Source: Blautia_A aquisgranensis (GTDB lineage Bacteria; Bacillota; Clostridia; Lachnospirales; Lachnospiraceae). Taken from it: 64,000 bases of DNA. Under the pieces are notes generated by a model. It had not been told where the DNA came from. It searched no databases and saw nothing but the letters and a program-made list of their open reading frames with translations. Positions within the stretch are counted from its first letter, which is position 1; the number at the start of each line of letters is the position of its first letter. Of this stretch, positions 26,507 to 34,536 are shown piece by piece. Position numbers and translations under genes: made by a program. Where the stretch lies: positions 28,955 through 92,954 of the forward strand of contig NZ_JBBMEJ010000016.1 in NCBI RefSeq assembly GCF_040096615.1, written 5' to 3'.

Positions 26507-27592
26507 ATGCACAAAAAACGAAGGCCAGAAGATGGAGGATTTAACATCTGGCGTTCCTATTCAGATATGATGGCAGGTGTTTTGCTTCTTTTTGTTCTGA
26601 TCATGTGTGTGACTCTTTTTCAGGCGCAGAAGAGTTATAATGACAGCCTGAAGGAGCGGGATGAAAAAATTGCTCTTCAGGAGAAATATACGGAGGAGCT
26701 TCTTGAAAAACAGAATGCGCTTGATGAACAGGCGGGGACTTTGAAGAGCCAGGATGAGAAAATCGAATCCCAGGATAAAGAGTTGTCGTCTCTGGCAGAA
26801 CGGCTTACGAATCAGCAGAAAACGCTGGAAGAACAGCAGAAGACTCTTGAGGAGCAACAGAAAAAACTGGAAGAGCAGCAGAAGAAGCTGTCTTCCCAGA
26901 AAGAGAAGCTGGAAGAACAGCAGTCGTCACTGGATGAGAAAACGGAGCTTTTGGAGTCTCAGCAGCAGCAGATCGATAAGATTATTGGTGTGAAGGCTGA
27001 GGTTGTAGAAGCGCTGCAAAAGGAATTTGCGAAGAAGAATCTGAATGTGGATATTGATTCACAGACGGGTGCGCTGACACTGAATGCAAATGTTATGTTT
27101 GACTATGACCAGGCTGAATTGACGGATTCCGGTAAACGGACGTTGTCCATGGTACTGCCGACATATTGTAAGGTTCTTTTGAATGATTCCTATAAGAAGT
27201 ATCTGGGTGAAATCATTATTGATGGTTATACAGATACGGATGGAGACTACAGCTATAATCTGGAGCTGTCTCAGAGGAGGTCGCTTGCAGTGGCACAGTA
27301 TCTTTTGAATATTGAGGGGGATTTTTTAAAGGATACGCAGGTTCAGGAGCTGCAGGATTGTCTTACCGTAAATGGTCATTCTATGGCGGATCCTGTTCTG
27401 GATGCGGATGGTAATGTGGATAAGGATGCGTCCAGGCGTGTGGAGGTGAAGTTCCGGCTGAAGGATGAGGAGATGATCCAGGAGCTGAATAAGATCATGC
27501 AGGGGGATCAGAAGACAGAGAGCGCCGATAGCCCGGATAGTGCAGATAGTGAGAGCACTGGGAAAAGTTCGGCGGATAAGAAGAAAGAATAG
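26507..27592 (+). CDS. MotB/OmpA-domain protein with heptad coiled-coil stalk (ZorB-like)
   Basis: 361 residues; ATG at 26507 with AAGGGGAG eight bases upstream. The single membrane span near 19-40 has the stator signature RSYSDMMAGVLLLFVL, including the Asp expected to carry protons in MotB/ZorB. A coiled coil (about 45-160) follows, with perfect seven-residue repeats such as QKTLEEQ and QKKLEEQ. A C-terminal OmpA-like peptidoglycan-binding domain (about 180-325) shows NVMFDYDQAELTDSG and DGYTDTDG...NLELSQRRSLAVAQYL. The long stalk would let the domain reach across a thick Gram-positive wall. It forms a stator pair with the upstream protein. Confidence 0.85.
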   Translation: MHKKRRPEDGGFNIWRSYSDMMAGVLLLFVLIMCVTLFQAQKSYNDSLKERDEKIALQEKYTEELLEKQNALDEQAGTLKSQDEKIESQDKELSSLAERLTNQQKTLEEQQKTLEEQQKKLEEQQKKLSSQKEKLEEQQSSLDEKTELLESQQQQIDKIIGVKAEVVEALQKEFAKKNLNVDIDSQTGALTLNANVMFDYDQAELTDSGKRTLSMVLPTYCKVLLNDSYKKYLGEIIIDGYTDTDGDYSYNLELSQRRSLAVAQYLLNIEGDFLKDTQVQELQDCLTVNGHSMADPVLDADGNVDKDASRRVEVKFRLKDEEMIQELNKIMQGDQKTESADSPDSADSESTGKSSADKKKE

Positions 27593-27600
27593 AGTGTTGG

Positions 27601-27641
27601 GAAGTCCCGGATAGCGTGGAAGCTGTTCGGGGCTTCTTTTT
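27601..27641 (+). terminator. Terminator of the motor pair
   Basis: GAAGTCCCG (27601-27609) pairs with CGGGGCTTC (27628-27636), followed by five T. Confidence 0.75.
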
Positions 27642-27652
27642 ATATTAAGAGG

Positions 27653-28537
27653 TTAAAATGCCTTTTGGAAATCTTCTGGTACAGGGGCAAGAAAACACAA
27701 AGGTTTTCCGGTTATTGGATGTGTGAATTCCAACTGAAAAGAATGGAGTGCCTGGCGCTTGATTTTGTCAAAAAACGGATGATAGAGAAAATCACCGGGA
27801 AGAGGGCAACCAATGTATTTCATATGCACACGGATCTGATGTGTACGGCCGGTATCCAGATGAAGTTCTACCAGGGAATAGCCGTTGCTGACTGCAAGCC
27901 GTTCATAATGCGTCACTGCAGTTTCTCCTTTTTCGAAGTTTACTTCTCTGGTAATTACAGAGTCGTCCATTCTTGCGATAGGCGCGGAAATTGTCCCCTT
28001 TTCCGGAGGGATTCCGTCAGTGAGCGCGAGATAAGTGCGCCGGATCTGGCGCTGTTTCATCTGGGCGGAGAGAAGCGCGCCGCTTAAAGGATTTTTAGCC
28101 AGAACAAGAACACCGGTGGTGTCACGGTCCAGGCGATTGATGCAGCGGTAAACAAAAGTTTTTCCCTGCTGCTTATAATACCAGGCCACACCGTTAGCCA
28201 GTGTGTTCTCGTAGTTTCCGGCAGAAGGATGAACCGGCATGTCGGCTGGCTTATTCAAAACCAGGATGTCTTCATCCTCATAGAGAATGTTCAGAGGGAT
28301 TTTTACAGGAATAATAGGTTCCTCCGGACCGGTCTCTTCCGGAACGAGAATGCGTAGAACATCATGTTCGTTGAGAAGTGTCCTTGCAAAAGCCGGTTCT
28401 CCGTTAAGAAGAATGGCATGGTCAGCACGCTTCATGGTGGTCAGTATGTGCTTGGAAAAACCGTTTTTTCGAAGAAAAGTAAGAATAGGGATTCCTGAAT
28501 CTTCAGGCTTGATGGTGTAGGTGATGATTCTCTGCAT
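27653..28537 (-). CDS. RluA family pseudouridine synthase
   Basis: 294 residues from the ATG at 28537, which has AAGGAAC upstream; longer in-frame starts lack a ribosome site. An S4-like N-terminal region (about 15-75) binds RNA. The catalytic motif HRLDRDTTGVLVLAKN (about residues 130-145) holds the nucleophilic Asp. LDTGRTHQIRVHM later is the second family motif. It isomerises uridine to pseudouridine in 23S rRNA or tRNA; the exact site cannot be assigned among RluA, RluC and RluD types. Convergent with the motor pair. Confidence 0.9.
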   Translation of the reverse strand: MQRIITYTIKPEDSGIPILTFLRKNGFSKHILTTMKRADHAILLNGEPAFARTLLNEHDVLRILVPEETGPEEPIIPVKIPLNILYEDEDILVLNKPADMPVHPSAGNYENTLANGVAWYYKQQGKTFVYRCINRLDRDTTGVLVLAKNPLSGALLSAQMKQRQIRRTYLALTDGIPPEKGTISAPIARMDDSVITREVNFEKGETAVTHYERLAVSNGYSLVELHLDTGRTHQIRVHMKYIGCPLPGDFLYHPFFDKIKRQALHSFQLEFTHPITGKPLCFLAPVPEDFQKAF

Positions 28538-28932
28538 AAAAATAAGTTCCTTTTTCTGTAGTGCCAGATAAGATTCTGCGTTCAAAGTATGAGTATGTTT
28601 CATCTGACGGATTATTATAGTATAACATCTGGGAAATAGATTTTCTACTGTAGGATGTGTTGAATACAGAGTGTCCAATAATAAAAAAAGTGAGTTATGG
28701 TGCGAAATCAGTTATTATATGATTCCTGTGCATCAAAAAAACAGGCTGCGGGCTATAGTGTGACAGTGACATGCCAGCTTTTTATGGAATATGGGACGCA
28801 ATGTGGACTTGTGAGAGGGATGTTTTCGTGCTATCATGAAACAAAATGTGGCGATTAGCAGTATCTCAGGAGAATATTATTTTTAAGTTGGACAACTATT
28901 TTTGCCTACAAAAGACAGGGAGGAAATTGCAG
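28538..28932. other. Intergenic region between divergent genes
   Basis: Nothing is coded here. The only clear signal is a plus-strand promoter at 28809-28837 (TTGTGA, 17-base spacer, TATCAT) for the small gene that follows. Confidence 0.5.
28809..28837 (+). promoter_or_regulatory. Promoter of the small gene at 28933
   Basis: TTGTGA at 28809-28814, a 17-base spacer and TATCAT at 28832-28837. Confidence 0.5.
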
Positions 28933-29304
28933 ATGGAAGAAATAGTTTCGGAGGAGGATCTCTGGGAGCGTATTATTGCATTTCAGGGAGTTTCGTTTAA
29001 GACGTATTCCGGATTGGATTTTACTTATACTCTGAAAAAAGGAAGAAACGGAATCTACACGAAAGAGCTTTGGATCGACCGGCGAAAGAACAGCAAAAGT
29101 CTGGCGTGGAGTTCTGTACGCATGGCTTATCGCAATATTAAAGAGAAAGGTACTATGGTCGATCGTCCCAAGGCGCTGGGCGACATCCGGGGTGTGACTT
29201 ATATTTATGGAATTTTTTATCGTTTTAAGTTGATCGATGTTCCGGAACCTGTAAAAGAAAAGATGCAGGAAGGTATATCCGACGGAATGAATGATAAACA
29301 GTAA
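28933..29304 (+). CDS. Conserved-looking hypothetical protein, 123 residues
   Basis: I do not recognise this gene. The ATG at 28933 is chosen because GGGAGG lies seven to eight bases upstream; a start at 28846 lacks this. The protein is basic and mixed alpha/beta. An acidic helix (EEIVSEEDLWERI) leads into FTYTLKKGRNG...KELWIDRRKNSKSL, which looks like a beta hairpin with Lys and Arg, and then SVRMAYRNIKEK. A small DNA- or RNA-binding domain would fit, but this is only an impression. It has its own promoter and lies between an RluA gene and a MATE gene. Confidence 0.65.
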   Translation: MEEIVSEEDLWERIIAFQGVSFKTYSGLDFTYTLKKGRNGIYTKELWIDRRKNSKSLAWSSVRMAYRNIKEKGTMVDRPKALGDIRGVTYIYGIFYRFKLIDVPEPVKEKMQEGISDGMNDKQ

Positions 29305-29367
29305 AATTATTTTTGCATAGTTTGCACAAAAAAACTCCGAAAAATCGAGAAAAATACATAAAATATA

Positions 29368-29396
29368 TTGGAAAAAGTGCAAGAAAAGGGTATAAT
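29368..29396 (+). promoter_or_regulatory. Promoter of the MATE gene
   Basis: TTGGAA at 29368-29373, a 17-base spacer and TATAAT at 29391-29396. Confidence 0.65.
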
Positions 29397-29474
29397 GTCA
29401 AAGAATACAGGATTGATAAAATTCGGACAATTTATATCCGGACGAACTAATAAAATAATGCAGGAGATGAAAAG

Positions 29475-30815
29475 ATGGAACAGCAGCATATGTTTACGAA
29501 CCGGATGATACGCAACCTTCTGGTTCCGGTAGTGCTGGAACAGATATTGAATTCAATAATGGGAACCGCAGATACCATGATGGTAAGCAATGTGGGATCT
29601 GCGGCTCTTTCTGCGGTATCCCTGGTGGATTCCATTAATGTGCTTCTGATACAGGCCTTTTCGGCACTTGCAGCAGGAGGCGCCATTGTATGTGCACAGT
29701 ATATCGGACAGAAGAATTATGAGAGAGCAAACATGTCAGCCAGACAGGTTCTGTTTATCATCACAGCGATCTCCGTGGCTGTATCTGCAATCTGCCTGAT
29801 CTTCCAGAAACCGCTCCTGCGACTGATATTCGGAGCAGTTGAAGCAGACGTTATGCGTGCTTCGGAGACCTATTTCTTTTATACGGCATTGTCATTTCCA
29901 TTTATAGCAGCGTATGATTCGGCAGCATCGATCTTCCGTGCCCAGGATAACACAAAAGGGCCGATGCTCATCTCCATGATTTCCAACGTAATGAACATCG
30001 GGGGAAATGCGATCCTGATCTGGGTATTCCATATGGGAGTTGCAGGCGCAGCGATTTCAACTCTCGTTTCCCGAATCTTCTGTGCAGTGGTAGTTCTGTA
30101 CCAGCTTCGAAAAGACCGCCAGCCAATCGTAGTGCGGGATTATCTGAAGATTCGTCCGGACTGGGCTATGATTCGCCGTATTCTTGGCCTTGGTATTCCC
30201 TCCGGAATTGAGAATAGCATGTTTCAGCTTGGAAAGCTTGCGATCCAGTCAACCGTATCCACTTTGGGAACAGCGGCCATCGCAGCCCAGGCCATGACCA
30301 ACATCCTGGAGAACCTAAATGGAATCGCAGCCATCGGTGTAGGCGTCGGCCTGATGACCATCGTAGGCCAGTGCCTCGGTGCCGGCCGCAAAGACGAAGC
30401 AGTCTATTACATAAAAAAACTCTGCGTGATCGCAGAAGTGGTCATCATAGTAAGCTGTCTTACAGTCTACGCCCTGGCCCGACCCGTTACCATCCTGGGC
30501 AGCATGGAAAAAACAAGTGCAGCCATGTGTATCCATATGGTAACCTGGATCACCATCGTAAAACCTCTCGTCTGGACCATGGCATTCGTCCCAGGCTACG
30601 GCTTACGCGCAGCCGGAGACGTAAAATTCTCCATGATCACCTCCTGCTGCACTATGTGGGCTTGCAGATTCTGCCTCTGCGTCTTTCTGATCCGAGTCAT
30701 GGGCTTCGGCCCCATGGGTGTCTGGATCGGAATGTTCGCAGACTGGACGATCCGCGGAATCATCTTCACCTGGCGATTCCACAGCCGCCGGTGGCTGGAG
30801 CATAAGGTAATTTAA
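29475..30815 (+). CDS. MATE family multidrug efflux transporter
   Basis: 446 residues with twelve predicted membrane helices in two similar halves. The first half begins with the typical NRMIRNLLVPVVLEQILNSIMGTADTMMVSNVG, and the second with RRILGLGIPSGIENSMFQLGKLA. MATE proteins export cationic compounds using sodium or proton gradients. CAGGAG precedes the ATG. From about 30290 onward the third codon positions become much richer in C (ATC, GCC, ACC, CTC) than in the first half. That could reflect a recombinant 3' segment, next to the unusual element at 30887-31364. Confidence 0.9.
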   Translation: MEQQHMFTNRMIRNLLVPVVLEQILNSIMGTADTMMVSNVGSAALSAVSLVDSINVLLIQAFSALAAGGAIVCAQYIGQKNYERANMSARQVLFIITAISVAVSAICLIFQKPLLRLIFGAVEADVMRASETYFFYTALSFPFIAAYDSAASIFRAQDNTKGPMLISMISNVMNIGGNAILIWVFHMGVAGAAISTLVSRIFCAVVVLYQLRKDRQPIVVRDYLKIRPDWAMIRRILGLGIPSGIENSMFQLGKLAIQSTVSTLGTAAIAAQAMTNILENLNGIAAIGVGVGLMTIVGQCLGAGRKDEAVYYIKKLCVIAEVVIIVSCLTVYALARPVTILGSMEKTSAAMCIHMVTWITIVKPLVWTMAFVPGYGLRAAGDVKFSMITSCCTMWACRFCLCVFLIRVMGFGPMGVWIGMFADWTIRGIIFTWRFHSRRWLEHKVI

Positions 30816-30886
30816 AAAATTGCCGTTATGAAGATCCCAAAGCTTTTGGATGGATGTTACTGTTTGGGAATGCGTAGGGCAAAACC

Positions 30887-31364
30887 GTGAGGGGGACCAT
30901 CTCAGAGTTGCGAAGCCCGAAGATCCCCCTCACCCACCCCCTTCTTGGGCACGCCTGAAAAAACGTTCCGGCAGTGCCAGGTATCGTAGGCTACCTGTAT
31001 TCCACGCTACTCAAAGTGGAACGCAGAGCCGATCAAACCACACGGACGAGAAAGCGGCCCGCTCGTGGGTCTGTTCTCTGAACTTGGCGAGATATAAAGT
31101 AATCACAGAGACAATATTGACTGTTAAGGAAGCAAAGCAGAATCCCACCACAAACAGGACAGCTGCGAAGCAGCACTTCCGTACGGAGCCAATACCCCTT
31201 CGTCCAACAACCACATCGGCACAACGCAACACAACCAAAAGCGAAGAATCCCTCAACATCTCCAATGTGTTGAGCATCCAACATCGCATCACAGCGGCGT
31301 GGCCGGAGGGGAGGGGTGTGGGGAGGGGAAACGGGCTTCGCAACTTCGAGTGCCTCCCCTCCCC
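30887..31364. repeat. About 480-nt structured non-coding element with complementary terminal hairpins
   Basis: No convincing gene fills 30816-31408. The left end is a hairpin, GTGAGGGGGA (30887-30896) with TCCCCCTCAC (30924-30933). The right end is a hairpin, GGGGAGGGG (31320-31328) with CCCCTCCCC (31356-31364). Loop bases GTTGCGAAGCCCG (30907-30919) and CGGGCTTCGCAAC (31332-31344) are exact reverse complements, so the ends are inverted copies of one design. Inside are more stems: CAGGTA/TACCTG, TTCCAC/GTGGAA, ACGAG/CTCGT, GCTGC-gaa-GCAGC and CAACAT/ATGTGTTG. The reading frames across it are low-complexity and Pro/Arg/Cys-rich on either strand. It lies between convergent genes. It could be a mobile BIME-like or MITE-like repeat, or a large structured RNA. 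Confidence 0.7.
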
Positions 31365-31408
31365 ACGAATTTCCCCGCTTTCTCAAAGCAGAACTTTTTT
31401 TTAAGAAA

Positions 31409-32131
31409 CTACAACACTTTAGAAAGAAACTCCTTCGTCCTTTCCTCCCGAGGATTGCTAAAGAGTTCTTTCGGATTTCTATCCTCAAGAATCACCCCAT
31501 CATCCATAAAGAGCACTCTGTCACTGACCTCCCTTGCAAATCCCATCTCGTGAGTAACCACCAGCATGGTCATACCTTCTTTTGCAAGCTCTTTCATAAC
31601 CTCAAGAACCTCTCCGACCATCTCAGGATCAAGAGCTGACGTTGGTTCGTCGAACAGAAGCACCTGGGGATTCATTGCCAATGCTCTGGCGATAGCAACC
31701 CTCTGCTTCTGTCCGCCTGAAAGCTTTCCGGGATAGACATCGGCTTTTTCTTCAAGGCCGACTCTTTTCAAAAGAGCCCTCGCCTTCTGATCAGCTTCCG
31801 CTACATTCCATTTGCCAAGGCGCACCGGCGCAAGGGTGATATTTTTTAATACTGTCATATTGGGAAACAGATTAAAATGCTGAAAAACCATTCCCACATT
31901 TTCCCTGAATTTATCTACATCCAGCTTCGGATCCAGAAGCTGCTGTCCGTTTACGGTGATCTCTCCTTCCTCCGGTTTTTCCAGAAGGTTCAGGCAGCGC
32001 AGAAATGTAGATTTTCCGGAGCCGGACGGACCGATGATGCAGATACACTCCCCCTTGTTTACGTGAGTTGTGATTCCCTTTAATACGTGTACGTCCCCGA
32101 AGGACTTTTTCAGATTTTTAACATCAATCAC
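31409..32131 (-). CDS. Amino-acid-type ABC transporter ATP-binding protein
   Basis: 240 residues of the GlnQ/HisP subfamily. Walker A is GPSGSGKST (about 33-41), the signature is LSGGQKQRVAIARAL, and Walker B is VLLFDEPTSALDPE, followed by VTHEMGFA with the switch His. It uses a GTG start at 32131, since the family begins MIxVKNLKKSFG and AGGAG lies 11 bases upstream. It overlaps the stop of the upstream substrate-binding/permease gene by eight bases, implying coupling. With that gene and frlBD it forms an importer probably bringing in fructosamines. Confidence 0.92.
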   Translation of the reverse strand: MIDVKNLKKSFGDVHVLKGITTHVNKGECICIIGPSGSGKSTFLRCLNLLEKPEEGEITVNGQQLLDPKLDVDKFRENVGMVFQHFNLFPNMTVLKNITLAPVRLGKWNVAEADQKARALLKRVGLEEKADVYPGKLSGGQKQRVAIARALAMNPQVLLFDEPTSALDPEMVGEVLEVMKELAKEGMTMLVVTHEMGFAREVSDRVLFMDDGVILEDRNPKELFSNPREERTKEFLSKVL

Positions 32132-33626
32132 TTTCTCTCAGTCTCCTTTCAAATCTCTTCAGCAGAAGGCTCAGGCACTTCACGATCAGATAGTACATGA
32201 TACCTGCAACGATCAGCGGTATGAACATCTGATAAGTACGGGAAGAAACATAGCTTGCCGCCTTTGTCAGATCCATGATACCTACATAACCTAAAATAGA
32301 TGTTTCTTTGATCAGCTGGATAAACTCATTACCCATTGCCGGAAGGATGGTTTTTACAGCCTGCGGAATGATAATGAAACGCATGGTATCTTTGTACCCA
32401 AGGCCCAGAGAACGACCTGCCTCGCTCTGCCCCTTGTCTACAGATAAAATACCTCCGCGGATAACCTCGGAAACATATGCACCGCTGTTGATACCGAAGC
32501 TGACCACTGCTGCCACATAGCCCAGCCTGCTGTGGAACACTGCAAAATAGATGATCATCAGCTGAAGGACTGACGGTGTTCCACGGATCACATCAACATA
32601 AATATCCGCGATCGTGGAAAGAATGGTTCTTCTGCCTTTTTTCGCAGCTCCAAGACGTACCAAAGCCACTACAAGACCGATCAGGATGCCTACAATCACT
32701 GACAAAAGAGAAACGATCAGCGTAATACCAAGACCGTTAATATAAAACTTCCAACGATTATCCTGAAGGAAAATAAAGCTTAAAAGTCCCAGAAAACCAT
32801 CGGTTGCTGCTACATCTGTCACATCCTCGCTGTTTTCAAGTGTGTCCACAAAATACTTCTGATAAAGATCATCATATTCCCCGGATTTTTTTACTTTTGC
32901 AAGCCCGTCATTGATGATCTGGACAAGCTCTGTGTTTCCTTTTTCAATACAGAAAACCGTATCCTCTGCTGTACTTGGCACGGACTCATACTGCAGGTCT
33001 GAGTTCTGTTTGCAGTAGATCTCAGCCATGATATTGTCGATCAGAACTGCATCTGCTCCACCGTTTTTCAGCTCCATGACTGCACTGGAAGCGTTTTTAA
33101 ATCTTTTTACTTTGGCATCCTTAACTTCACCGTAATCGGTAGTCTCGCCGGATGCGATCATATCACTCTGTGCACCCTCCAGAACTGCAACGGTTTTTTC
33201 GGACATCTCCTCAAAATCCTTGATCGGATTATCCTTACGGCTTATGATGCACTGTGTACCGGTGTAGTAAACATCGGAAAAATCAACACTTTTTTTACGG
33301 TCCTCCGTAGGTCCGATTCCGGCAGCGATCACCTGCACATCTCCGGCCTCCATAGAACCCATCAGGGAATCGAAAGGCATGTCCTTCCATACCAGCTTCA
33401 CGTTTTCTTCCTTGGCTATTGCCTCCAGAAGATCGTAATCAAAACCTGTAATATTTCCATCATCGTCCAGGTATTCAAACGGCGAATACTCTGCATTCGT
33501 TCCTATGATGATGGTCTGCTGTTCTGCCGCTTTTACTGCCACTGCACTGCTGAAATATACCGGCAGAGCCATGATCATGCACAGTACAAAGCAAATAAGA
33601 GCTCTGCTTTTTCCATTGCGTCCCAT
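32124..33626 (-). CDS. ABC importer: substrate-binding protein fused to permease (fructosamine/amino acid type)
   Basis: 500 residues. An N-terminal signal/anchor segment (about 9-33) is followed by a solute-binding domain of the polar amino acid type (about 37-265: IIIGTNAEYSPFEY..., AAGIGPTEDRKKSVDFSDVYY). After a linker comes the membrane permease domain (about 285-495: FYINGLGITLIVSLLSVIVGI and the coupling loop EAGRSLGLGYKDTMRFIIIPQA). Such fusions (GlnPH type) tether the receptor to the channel. The gene lies 15 bases after frlD and overlaps the ATPase gene, so the cargo is probably an Amadori compound such as fructoselysine; that is inference from context. Confidence 0.88.
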   Translation of the reverse strand: MGRNGKSRALICFVLCMIMALPVYFSSAVAVKAAEQQTIIIGTNAEYSPFEYLDDDGNITGFDYDLLEAIAKEENVKLVWKDMPFDSLMGSMEAGDVQVIAAGIGPTEDRKKSVDFSDVYYTGTQCIISRKDNPIKDFEEMSEKTVAVLEGAQSDMIASGETTDYGEVKDAKVKRFKNASSAVMELKNGGADAVLIDNIMAEIYCKQNSDLQYESVPSTAEDTVFCIEKGNTELVQIINDGLAKVKKSGEYDDLYQKYFVDTLENSEDVTDVAATDGFLGLLSFIFLQDNRWKFYINGLGITLIVSLLSVIVGILIGLVVALVRLGAAKKGRRTILSTIADIYVDVIRGTPSVLQLMIIYFAVFHSRLGYVAAVVSFGINSGAYVSEVIRGGILSVDKGQSEAGRSLGLGYKDTMRFIIIPQAVKTILPAMGNEFIQLIKETSILGYVGIMDLTKAASYVSSRTYQMFIPLIVAGIMYYLIVKCLSLLLKRFERRLRESD

Positions 33627-33641
33627 TATTTTCCCCTCCTG

Positions 33642-34499
33642 CTATTCATATTTTTTTCCGTAACCAAAAGCACCTTCCATGCCACAGATACCTGCTGCAA
33701 AAGCAGCTGCCTCTTCAAGACTTTCACAGATCGCGGTTTCCTTATCCATACCAGCTTTAGTTCTTCCAATAAAGCCTGTAAGGAAAGACGCGATCAGGGA
33801 ATCTCCTGCACCGAGAGTATCCTTCACTTTCTCAAGCGGAGCTGCTTCCTGAGCAAAAAATTTCTCCCCATCATAGAGAATACAGCCTTTCGCACCTCTA
33901 GAAGCCATGGCAAGCTCCGGTCCCATGGAGGTGAGCTTTTTCAGATGTTCTTTTGCTTCCTCATCGGTTCCATCAAAAGAGCAAAAAGCATATGTAACAT
34001 GCGGTGCCGTTTTTTCATAATATTCTTCTGTGGAATCATCAGAAAAATCGAAGGACACCGGGATTCCGGCTTCTTTGATCTTGTGGAGCTCACTCTCTGT
34101 AAAAGAATAATTTCCACTGTGTACCACATCGAATCCTTTCATGTATTCCAGATCAAAACGATCTAAGATATAAGGTGTTTTTCCGCGAATGCCGCCCTCA
34201 TTAAAATCCAGGAATTCACGATCTCCGTCTTTTAATGTGATCCTGGAATAGCCGTTTTCACCGTGAAGCTGTTTGCATTTCACAGTTTCCACGCCGGTTT
34301 TTCCCAGCACATCTATGATCAGCTCTGCCCTGTCATCATCCCCGAAATATCCCATATATGCTGTCTTTTCACAGCCTGCCATTTTACCGTAGACACTGAC
34401 ATTTACACAGTTGCCGCCTGGATACATGGTTTTTAAGTGATCGTAGATATCCACAACATTGTCTCCGAACCCAAGGAGTTTTGTACTGTATCTGCTCAT
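33642..34499 (-). CDS. frlD: Fructosamine (fructoselysine-type) 6-kinase, PfkB family
   Basis: 285 residues from the ATG at 34499, which has AAAGGGGA upstream. PfkB/ribokinase fold: GFGDNVVDIY and MYPGGNCVNVSVYGKMAG at the N-terminus bind sugar. The C-terminal DTLGAGDSLIASFLTGF is the PfkB signature with the catalytic Asp. The N-terminal sequence closely follows FrlD, which phosphorylates fructoselysine at O-6 for cleavage by FrlB. The gene sits 37 bases downstream of frlB and 15 bases upstream of the importer gene, in one operon. The exact amine carried by the substrate cannot be read from the sequence. Confidence 0.85.
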   Translation of the reverse strand: MSRYSTKLLGFGDNVVDIYDHLKTMYPGGNCVNVSVYGKMAGCEKTAYMGYFGDDDRAELIIDVLGKTGVETVKCKQLHGENGYSRITLKDGDREFLDFNEGGIRGKTPYILDRFDLEYMKGFDVVHSGNYSFTESELHKIKEAGIPVSFDFSDDSTEEYYEKTAPHVTYAFCSFDGTDEEAKEHLKKLTSMGPELAMASRGAKGCILYDGEKFFAQEAAPLEKVKDTLGAGDSLIASFLTGFIGRTKAGMDKETAICESLEEAAAFAAGICGMEGAFGYGKKYE

Positions 34500-34536
34500 T
34501 TTTCCCCTTTCTCTGTGCACAGGCACAGCAGCGTTT

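Noticed and set aside
24796..27592. A complete Zorya defence system
   Set aside because: Only the ZorA/ZorB-like motor pair is present; no helicase, nuclease or ZorC-like gene lies within reach, so I call it ZorAB-like only.
30850..31488. Overlapping open frames of 110-184 residues on both strands in the gene-free GC-rich segment
   Set aside because: They lack ribosome sites, are low-complexity (Pro, Arg, Cys, Thr), and lie across hairpins and inverted repeats. The open frames follow from base composition.
32124..33626. Two separate genes for receptor and permease
   Set aside because: The frame is continuous with a linker and no internal start with a ribosome site at the junction; a fused receptor-permease is a known arrangement.
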